This document shows, piece after piece, positions 55,421 through 64,000 of a stretch of 64,000 nucleotides of DNA (positions are counted from its first letter, which is position 1; each line of letters begins with the position of its first letter). Under the pieces are notes generated by a model, which saw only the letters and a program-made list of their open reading frames with translations, did no database searches and had not been told where the DNA came from. The position numbers and the translations under genes are program-made. The DNA comes from Isoetes taiwanensis (lineage: Eukaryota > Streptophyta > Lycopodiopsida > Isoetales > Isoetaceae), in assembly GCA_021234155.1 (NCBI GenBank), contig JAJEKV010000023.1, forward strand, positions 2,468,557 through 2,532,556. The letters are read 5' to 3'.

Positions 55421-55859
55421 AGGATTGGAGCAACCATTTTCGTTTGCTCGTTCCTCTAAAAAATTATTTCAAGCCTCTGAAAATTAGTCCTTTTCTTCGA
55501 GAGGCAATCTGAAGGCTGTTACACCTATTCGATTCTGCAGGATGCTTGCTTGAGGTGGGCCTATCTAATTTCTTTCATTTTATTCCAACTGATCATTCTT
55601 TTTTGTCTCAATCTAATCCCCCATTTCACGAAGGTGTGTGCTTGCATCTGCCGATTTGAGGTAAGCTTCAATACGTATGCGTACTGGTATCTCCTAGGAT
55701 GATCTATTTGCATGTATCTTTGTTGATCCCCCCCCCCCCAGAATATGCTGGTATGTGCCTGGGATATTCCAAAAACTGCTCAAAACCTGCTATTCCCCTT
55801 AAACTGGCGGTCATCCTCGTTATTGTGCGAGGCTCGTTTTACCCTGTAACCGGAGAAGA

Positions 55860-57110
55860 CTATCAAAAGATGATATCAAAAGATGATCTTAGTGCTATCT
55901 AATAGAATTTTGAGGCGCATTGAACTAGAAAAACTGTCAATAGATTCATCCAGAGTAGTTATCACCAGCACAAGACAGAAAATTGAGGAACAATGGGGCG
56001 TGTATAATGGTTTTATGAAATTTGTACCGAACACTGAGAGAAAAGACGACGAATGGGCTTACTTCTCATGATCATTACATGCCTTTTATGGTGGTAGCCC
56101 GGCCACATCCAAAGGAAGACCTTGCAACTATAATGCAAGCTTTTGGGAGTGCAGAGCATTGAGGGACTTGGCAAATTTGGTGAGTTGAAATTTGTTTGTT
56201 TGTCTTTAACTTTTCAGACTTTAGTAATGGGTAATCAGGACAATATACATATGGCTGCTGGTGGTGCAGGTGTTCTTACAACAATGTTGAAACTTATTGA
56301 TAAGTATGACCTTTATGGTCGATTTGCATATCGAAAAATACCACAGGCAGTCTGATGTTCCTGATATTTATCGTCTTGCAGCGAGAATAGCCATCTTTAA
56401 TGGATTTCTGGCACCTTGTTTACTAACACATCGTGTTTTGGCATTTTTACTTATCCAACATTGGTGGAGCCTTTTGAGTTAAGATTGATTGAGGTAGATA
56501 TGGTGAAGCTTACCATATTTTCTATTTGTTGTAGATATTGAGGAATGGATTACTGATAGACCCACATGACCTGAAGGACGTAGCAGTTGGTCAAGCTCTT
56601 ATCAGACAGGAACCAGTGGTTAGAGAAGTGAAGAAATGGGCTACAAAATATTCACCTTTACTCGTGGCTAGAAAATTGCAAGTCTTATCTTTTGAAGTTG
56701 TCTAGTTGCCGGGCAAGACAGCCCCACTGGCACAATAGCAGTGATGGAATGCTTGATGAGTCACTAGAAGGTTCGTGGACTGGAGAACATATCTTTACGT
56801 CTGTCTGATGATGGGAATCAGTTGAAACAAGTATTAGAGAAGCATCAAATAAAAGAAAATCTATCTAATAGCCCATCAATCTTTGTAATGCTCCTAGTAC
56901 AAAGCGGTTTAATGGCCATAGCATGTCTTCTAATGGGCCTTCAATTCAGTCCAGCGCAAATTTGACAAATAAGACCACCTTGCTTCGAAGGAAAAAGAAG
57001 GTATTTGTCATTGCAGTTGATGAATACAAAGCTCAAATGCTACATTACAAGATGTTTTCAAAGCTGTGAAATCACAGTTTACTGGCCGCACAGCCAGGTT
57101 GGTTTTAACC
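55860..57110 (+). pseudogene. Sucrose-phosphate synthase relic (C-terminal half)
   Basis: Several frames in order match plant SPS, the UDP-glucose:fructose-6-phosphate glucosyltransferase of cytosolic sucrose synthesis. They are RRIELEKLSIDSSRVVITST with RQKIEEQWGVYNGF, then RPHPKEDLATIMQAFG, VMGNQDNI, LLKLIDKYDLYGRFAY-like text, QSDVPDIYRLAA, GIFTYPTLVEPFELRLIE, NGLLIDPHD and, near 56,990, RRKKKVFVIAVDE, the start of the phosphatase-like tail. A GT-AG intron (about 56,180-56,218) remains, so this is not a processed copy. At least five frameshifts and stops are present. The N-terminal half is absent. Confidence 0.85.
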
Positions 57111-57119
57111 ACCTCGTTA

Positions 57120-57930
57120 ACAGTAAATGAAGTTTGTTCCTGATATGTGAAACCTCTACAGCTTGTTTGCAAAACATGTACTTTGACAGGCTTGTGCTTT
57201 ATAAATGAGATCCTAATTATATTACACAGGAAGGGCAGTGGGAATCCATGAGACTTGGATAGGATGTAATATCTTAGATCTCGGTGATGGTTCTGTGTTG
57301 GTGTCTTTCTAACGATGTTAATTTTCTTTAATATGTTCATTTTAATTTCACTTTGTAATATTGACACTCTATTCTATTTTGCAGACTCAACCGTACAGAT
57401 GGACTTGTTTAGGCATTTCTTATACTTCAAGCAAATCTGAAAGACCAACCACACTTGCTCCACACTTCGATGGCAATGCCTTGGAGTTTGCACAACACGC
57501 TCCATAAACATCCCAAACGTGCATATTTAGCATAGGTATGTTGACAATCTGTTACATAAGTTGTGAATTTCATTCCTTATTTTCATATGCGCTTCTTTTA
57601 TACCGCAAACACTATGGCTCCTGGTTTACCTAGTCCATTCATTCCACCCGAAGCTCGTGTGTCCAAGTGAGAATTTACTTGTACCTAAGTACATATGAGG
57701 CTTGATGATCATCTGTCATCGCAAGGACTGACATCAAGCTTGATGTTCTTCCAGCACTTTACAAATCTGGTAATAAGGCAACAGGGGTAAATAGCAGTGG
57801 ACTTGGTTATGCCTGAAGCTTGTGGGCCTGGTTATGCATGAAGCTTGTCAAGGGGAAGAGATATCCGTCACTGGGTTTGATTTTGATCATGATCCTGAGA
57901 TACAGGGTAGAAAATTTGGGGTAAATCACA
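57120..57930. other. Spacer between SPS and RRM relics
   Basis: AT-rich and stop-rich, with no exon assigned. It may contain introns or further unrecognised fragments. The minus-strand 119-aa frame at 57,008-57,367 lies partly over the SPS tail and is a shadow. Confidence 0.35.
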
Positions 57931-57936
57931 GTTCCT

Positions 57937-58850
57937 ATGCCTGGAGTTATGTTTGAAGATACGACCTACACCAAGGTTTTCGTTGGAGGATTAGCTTGGG
58001 AAACACAGAGGGAAACTATGCGCAGATATTTTGAACAGTTTGGCGAGATTTTGGAAGCTGTTGTGATCACAGATAAAAATACTGGACGATCAAAAAGCTA
58101 TGGTTTTGTGCGCCCTATTCTATCCCCTTTTCTTTATATTTTCGTTCTTGTTCTTTGCGCCCCTTTGTTGGTCTGTTTGTTTTCTATGTGGTATTATGAA
58201 GCAGGGTTAATGGATTTAGGTTACATTTCGGGATGCCGAATCTGCATGGCATGCATGTGCTGATGCTTTTTCGGTCATAGACAGTAGGCGAGCTAATTGC
58301 AATCTGGCTTCCCTTGGTGTTAGGGCAAGAGGATCCCCACAAAGTGGTGAGTTTTTCCATTCTCTAATCTGTCAGTTAAAAGCACAAACTCAAGCTTGAG
58401 GAGTCAAAGTGAAAGAGCGGAAACTCGGAAACAATATTGCTTCTTATTTTAGGCTTATTCACCCTTATCGAGGAGGACCTCCAGTGGCAGGACAATTTTT
58501 TCAGAATAATCCTCCTGTTGCATCTGCTCAACCTTGTCCCTTACCTCAGACTTTTGCATATCCAAATTGTCAATATGGGTGCGCAAGCTTATGGACATGT
58601 TTCACTGATTCTTTTATATTAGTCACATGTTAATGAAGCATACTGATAATTAAAACTTCCTGATGTAGATATCCTACTTATCCACCAGATTTCGTCTATC
58701 CCCAGGTTAGTTGAAACGAAAGTTGAACATAGTCAGAGATGTAAAGAAGTATCAGGCTCATAAGACTATGTTGTGCAGTATGATCCCTACATTATGTCCC
58801 AGCTTTCTCAATACTATGGCAATCCCATGTATCAGTACTTTGGCTATGGT
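57937..58850 (+). pseudogene. RRM RNA-binding protein (RBM24/ARP1-like), fragment with introns
   Basis: Exon 1 (57,937-58,107) starts [20 protein letters not shown], with RNP2 KVFVGGLAW, and ends SKSYGF at a GTGCGC donor. Exon 2 (58,220-58,346) begins [16 protein letters not shown] and ends in RRANCNLASLG and a GTGAGT donor. Exon 3 (from ~58,453) is Pro-rich (HPYRGGPPVAGQFFQNNPPV). Exon 4 (58,669-58,705) is YPTYPPDFVYPQ and exon 5 (from 58,779) is YDPYIMSQLSQYYGNP. This matches plant single-RRM proteins of the ARP1 type. The exon 2/3 phase is off by one base. The 3' end runs directly into PPR sequence at about 58,850, so the gene is truncated there. Confidence 0.8.
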
Positions 58851-60900
58851 GGATGCCCATTCGTGATTGATTTCTTGGACTGCCATTATGACAGCATATG
58901 CCCAGAATGAGCTAGGTAGAGAGGCGATTGAGCTCTTTCAACAGCTGTTATCATAAGGTTTTAAGCCAAACAAGATAACTCTTATCAGTGCTCTTGATGC
59001 GTGTGTAAACATAAAGAGCCTGAAAAGTGGGAAATGGATACATGCGCATATTCGATTCAATAATTTTCAGACTGACATTTTCATTGGTATGTCACTTGTA
59101 AATATATACTGCAAGTGCGGAACACTAGACAATGCATACTTGGTGCTCTGGACTCTGCCTGACCGAAGCATATTGTTGTGGAATGTTGTAATTACAGGCA
59201 ATCAAAACTCCAAAGAACCTCTTCTTGTTTCTGACAGAATGCGAGAAGATGGTGTAGAGCCAGATGAAATTTCTTTTGTTAGTACTCTTGAAGTATGTGC
59301 TAATACAGAGGCAGGAACACGTGGGAAGTGGTTGCATTCTTATATAATAAAAGATGGACTCAAGCACTATGGTAGAGACTGCATTGATTGATATGTATGG
59401 AAAATGTGGGGACTTCAAATGTGCAAGGGTAATATTCGATAAAATGTCAAAGCAAACTTTATTTCCATGGACTGCTTCTATTGCAGCTTATGCCAAACAT
59501 GAGCGTGGAAAGGTGGCGTTGAAGCTCTTTCAGTCAATGCAAAAACAAGGAATAATCCCAGATGTAATAACACTTACTAATATTGTAGAGACGTGCAGTT
59601 TGCTTGGGGCAATTACGATAGGTAAATATATACATACGTGCATCATGCGGATAGCGTTTGAAGGCAGCCTAGTTCTTGGAACAAAACTTATTACCATGTA
59701 TTGTAAATGTCGAGATGTTGATTCTGCTGAAATGGTGTTTGAGAACATGTTAGAATACGATATACTTATTTGGAATGCCATGATAGCAGCATATTTACTA
59801 AATGGATTTCATAGAGATGCACTTTTACTTTTCCGATAAATGCAATTAGAGGATGTCATACCAGACAAGGTCAGTTATGTTAGCGCCGTCAATGCTTGTG
59901 CCAGTTTGTTAGTATTAGTAGAAGGAAAGCAGATGCATGCAGACATGATGCATCAGTTTGAACATGATGTTGTGATTGCAACAGTCCTTGTAGATGCATT
60001 TGCAGAATCTGGTTTCATGGAATACTATGATGGCAGCATATGCTCAAAATGGATATTGCAAGGAGGCCCTTGAACTTTTGCAAGACACGCAGGAAAATGG
60101 TCTCATGCCAAACAAACATTTACAGTGTATTGGAGTGCGTGTAACCATGCTGGGCTAGTGGATGATGGTACTCACCTCTTCACCCTCATATGTCAAGGTT
60201 TTGGTAATGAGTTAGCAATAGAACATTTGTCTCATTGACCTCCTTGGACGTGTAGGACTGTTGGATGAAGCAGAGGAACTTGTAAGGAACATACCATTTG
60301 CTTGTAACTCTGTTGTATGGACTGCTTTACTAGGGGCCTCCAGGACACATTGGGACTGGAACTGAGGAAAATGTGTTGCACATAAAAATATTGAAATAGA
60401 TCCTCTTATGCCTGGACCGCATGTTCTATTATCCAACATTTATGCAGCGGCTGGTGGATGGGATGATGTCGAGAGTGTTACAGCGATCATGTGAAGCACG
60501 GACCAGGGTATAGATTGGTTAAGGTTGAAAATAAGATGTGCAAACTTTATGCAGATGATAGGTCACACCCACAAACAGAGACCATATATGCATGGTGCTG
60601 AATAAAGACATAGAGGATGCTGGTTATGTGCTTGATAGAAATCTTGTTTTGCATGATGCGGAGGAGGAAGAGGAGAAACAGGTTTTATGTACCACCAGTG
60701 CAAGGTTGGCAATCATTTTTGGGCTTCTTAGCAAGCTTTCTGGGTATAAAAGACATATCAGTGTGTTGTGGCTGTCATATTATGGCCACAAAGATGCTCA
60801 CCAGAGTTACTAACAGAGAGATTACAATGGGAGATGCGTATCTATTTTAATTATTTCGAGTATGATATATGCTCATGTGGTGATTATTGGGGAAGGGATA
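58850..60900 (+). pseudogene. DYW-class PPR protein relic
   Basis: Begins ISWTAIMTAYAQNELGREAI, fused to the RRM relic. Frame 59,089-59,391 continues with SLVNIYCKCGTLDNAYLVL. Frame 59,354-59,839 has ALIDMYGKCGDFKCARVIFD and ITMYCKCRDVDSAEMVFENM, and frame 59,840-60,073 has PDKVSYVSAVNACASL. Then come diverged E-motif pieces (ACNHAGLVDDGTHLF, LLSNIYAAAGGWDDV) and a DYW end, FNYFEYDICSCGDYW, near 60,880. DYW proteins edit C to U in organelle RNA. The final DYW sits before extra sequence rather than a stop. Six or more frame breaks are present. Confidence 0.88.
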
Positions 60901-60959
60901 TTAGTGTATGCAAAGGAATAGGAGAATTTTTTTTTGAAACTTCTCGTTTTTGAAACATG

Positions 60960-63435
60960 TCCAATCGTGTCTGACCCAAGATATAAATAATCTTTTTCTA
61001 CAGTCGGTCACAATGAAAAGAGTACTTATGATTCACAATTGAGGAACAAGTGCCATATACGATTTGTGGCATATATTTTGTTTCCTAGGTTTCTACTAAC
61101 AAGTTGAAAACTTATGGATGGTAGGAGAAATGTCAAATATTGTTCTTGTCCTATATAATTGTGATGTTTGGTGAAGAATTAATAAACCCACGACTAAGAA
61201 TTTCATTGCTTTTACTACTTCTGTTGCAAAATGCGTATGTAATTTTAGTGCATCGCTCTCTAACAATACAGACCAATATGGTGTAGCAATGATTCTATGT
61301 CTTCTTCTACTTCATGATATCGAATGTGCTTGATTCATTGATTTGATCCCTTTAAAATTCCCATCATAAGTCCAGTTGTTATTGCAGATCTAATGGACAA
61401 GTTGTCGTTGCAAAACTTGTTCTTTACAAAGCTATTGTATATGTCAAGCTCGAAGTCTAAAGCTTAGTTTTATTAACGAATAGTGTCCAGGAACACTATT
61501 AATGAACGCTTTGGCAAACTCTTTAGAACTTAAAGAACTAATTCTAGTTATAAGACATAAGGTAAAAGTGCTCAAGGACTAAAAACTGAACCGGATATTT
61601 TTGAAGTTTTTCGTGCTTGAACTGGATGTTGGTAGCTTGTTGCATCAGCCTACAAAAGTATCAAACAAAAATTACCCAGTCAACAAAAACAAAATTAAAC
61701 AAATGCATTTCGATCCTTTGTTAAAGTCAGAATGTGCCAGCGGACAAGAGGTGGACAAGTGCTAGGGCCAAACCAAATGAAAAGGTGAAGAAGCACATTG
61801 TGTAGGGATTAAGGTTTTGAACTTGAAGATCAAGTAAACCATTTTATTAAAAGACAGCCAACTTCGAAGCAAAATATCCGTCATATTGTTGGTAAGTAGA
61901 TTCATGCACTGGAACCAACCAACAACTCTGCCAATATCGGATTCAAATGTAAGACGACCAAAATATCTGCCATATTCTTGCCAAGTAGACTTATGCATTG
62001 GAACCAACCAACAACTCTGCCATGTTGTTTTTGAGTAAGCATTAGAGAGAGGCTAGTTGTAGGACTAGCTATAGTTATATCTATATTCTAAACTAGATGA
62101 TATGGTGTGTGTATAGTCATATACGGATAACTGGAATGAATACAGAATGATTGACTTTCGCTTCAGTTGGAGGTGTAAACGCAAGGGGGCACTCACTCAA
62201 TAGTGATCACTGGTGACCATTCCGCACATAACCTAAAAAAAAGATGTTTTTATTACGTATTTATTTATAGTATCGTCGCCCTCACCTGGTAGCTCTGTAA
62301 AGGAGCTCCTGGTCATTTTTCGGGTTCAAGAGGAACCGCTATAGTAACCACCACATGCGTTCCATTATCTTCTATTTCCCTTCGATTGCTTTTTCTGAAG
62401 TTGCATCTAGGGCGAAACAAAGTTATGAATAGTAGCAAAAAGGTATAGCCACAATGTCCAACTAAGGTCCATAAAACCAAACATTAGAGGCATAAAATTA
62501 TGTATACTGGATACTGAAGGAAGCACACAAACATGGAAAACATAAATGGTAAATGAATGCTTCCATAAAGTCAGCTGAGCTAAGAGTATATTGAAATAGT
62601 TCTAATGACTAATATAATTCTGTTGATATATCTTCATCCTTTTGACTCATATCACATAGGGCTAGCTTCCCTCTGCAATAAAATAAATTAGACTGCACCA
62701 CAAAGCCAGCCCGCCTATTATTTCTATTGTTTATTATTATTATTATTTTTGTGAGGGATGAGTAGCTTTACTTTGCTTGCAACTTCCACGTATTTTATGC
62801 TATTAAATTCTTAGCAACCTTATGTAATTCATGATATCGAGTTCTTCCTTCATATCCTGAACAAAAATGACATGCAAAACAATTGACAATTCCTAGGTTC
62901 TTTTGCACACACACCCTCCCCCCCCCCTCCTTTTTCTATCTATTTGCATATCTCATACATGATTTCGTATGTTTCTAAGGATCCGACAATATCACTACCT
63001 ATTCCACGTGGTTCTTCATTCACGCGATGCAATAAATGTAAATACACCTCACTTTCATGCACTCATCGTCTGCAAACTCCAAATCATGCACTCATCATCT
63101 GCAAACTCCGAATCCATGCCGAGCACCAAAGATCTCTTCATGATATCAAGTACTCTATTGCTTTGAAATAGCAATTTTGATTGATTGTAAAAACATGACT
63201 TTCAAGTATGATTTAAGCCACTTCACCCTCCGGCCATGGAGGGCAACCCTCCGTGCGTAGCACCTTGTTTTAATGAGTATTGGACTTAACTTTTAGTGTT
63301 AAATGGGTGTTGCTTCCAAATTATTGTCTAGCCTGCCCAGACCATAGTTGGTTTTCAAAGCATTCTTACCGAACTCAACATTACTGGCCATGTTCCCATA
63401 ACCTGCCAGTAGGTTCCCGTGGACGTTAAAAATAT
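60960..63435. other. No gene recognised (2.5 kb)
   Basis: AT-rich. A ~105-bp imperfect tandem duplication containing ggaaccaaccaacaactctg lies at 61,850-62,020. A C-run occurs at 62,919-62,930. No coding or RNA gene is visible. Confidence 0.45.
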
Positions 63436-63436
63436 A

Positions 63437-63441
63437 TTTAT

Positions 63442-63472
<31 letters not shown>

Positions 63473-63494
63473 TATCTTATCTTATCTTATCTTT
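63437..63494. repeat. (TTATC)n microsatellite
   Basis: About ten perfect units of TTATC/ATCTT. Confidence 0.95.
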
Positions 63495-63668
63495 TTTGAG
63501 CTTATAAAGTACTCTTCTCCTATAATCTTGAAAAGTTGTATAGTGGGCCCAGTTTTTCAATGGTTTTAGTAATGTAGATTGATAGGGTGCTATTTTGGGC
63601 AAAATTTGGTGCAAAATCATATGGTATATGCATGCATATATTTAGGGTAGTACATTACCCTCTAGTAT

Positions 63669-63989
63669 TTGGAATTTAGGGCAAGTTGGACAACGAGCGA
63701 TTATGATGTGGTTTATTTTAGATGGTTCTTTGGATGGCATGGCAACATACCCGATTTCTGTGTTGGAGTATGTACAAAACTTTCAAGGATATCCTGGAGG
63801 CAATTTCAACAGCAAGGTAAGCTTTTTTTCGCTGAAATCACTTATAGGTGTTGGAGTTGCAATGAGGACAAGAAGCTAGGGAAAAAGAAACCGGAGAAAA
63901 AATCTGATGGAAAAGGTAGATGCAAGAGAAGGGTGCAATCATGCCAAGAAGAGGGGAAGAGGCAAGGGGAAATTATTTCAGCCAGGTGA
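63669..63989 (+). other. Possible exon pair at the window edge
   Basis: A 106-aa plus-strand frame ends in a strongly basic tail. In another frame the first part reads FILDGSLDGMATYPISVLEY, followed by a gtaagc donor at about 63,820. Coding status and function are unknown, and the sequence is cut by the window end. Confidence 0.2.
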
Positions 63990-64000
63990 GGGCCATTTTT

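Noticed and set aside
55180-62500. Specific Helitron termini for the gene-fragment block
   Set aside because: TC starts and CTRR ends are too short to place by eye, and no convincing 3' hairpin with CTRR was identified. The capture idea is kept only as a finding.

Overview
This window is nuclear DNA from a land plant. The evidence is pentatricopeptide (PPR) genes including a DYW-type relic, a plant sucrose-phosphate-synthase relic, GT-AG spliceosomal introns, Ty3/gypsy and tRNA-Met-primed LTR retrotransposons, a plant-type LINE with a zf-RVT tail and a pogo-like DNA transposon. The very high density of nested and decayed elements suggests a large genome. A fern or another early-diverging lineage is plausible, but the sequence alone does not settle it. 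There is no sign of bacterial, organellar or rDNA sequence.

Layout. 0-0.4 kb: open frame, possibly a LINE ORF1 end. 0.7-3.25 kb (-): broken DUF7869-type gene. 3.25-4.95 kb: AT-rich and pyrimidine-rich simple repeats. 4.95-7.62 kb (-): truncated, internally deleted Ty3/gypsy chromovirus. 8.5-9.3 kb: copy C of an unusual foldback family, a hairpin array and repeat R1. 9.3-13.4 kb: decayed sequence with a PPR relic, closed by repeat R2. 13.6-16.4 kb: no convincing genes. 16.5-17.5 kb: foldback copy A. 17.7-24.8 kb: an accessory gene block made of a 139-aa ORF, a miRNA-like hairpin, an antisense transposon-associated exon, a multi-exon gene joining a degenerate methyltransferase-like region to an FCP1-type phosphatase domain, and a 76-aa gene with its own TATA box. 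25.0-30.45 kb: LINE with poly(A) tail. 30.5-33.2 kb: complete non-autonomous LTR element with target-site duplication (TSD) cttca. 34.3-48.0 kb: pogo-like transposase gene split by a complete 11-kb Ty3/gypsy element (35,221-46,273; TSD caatt). 51.4-53.1 kb (-): P-class PPR relic split by foldback copy B. 54.4-60.9 kb: run of gene fragments (LSM14/DCP5 first exon, SPS, RRM protein, DYW-PPR). 61-64 kb: mostly non-coding with a microsatellite.

Three observations stand out. (1) Three foldback copies share hairpins whose stems differ in sequence but stay paired, and copy B appears inserted as a molecule opened at the hairpin apex. (2) A short CG-rich palindrome centred on CCWGG occurs about 12 times between 17.5 and 23.6 kb and falls in every intron, but no exon, of the methyltransferase-like/FCP1 gene. 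(3) A small protein family has one stand-alone copy at 24.55 kb and one antisense copy inside the 11-kb retrotransposon, each preceded by a TATA box. Almost all other coding sequence is pseudogenic. The best-preserved ORFs are the 139-aa ORF, the long exon of the fusion gene, the two small-family ORFs and segments of the LINE.
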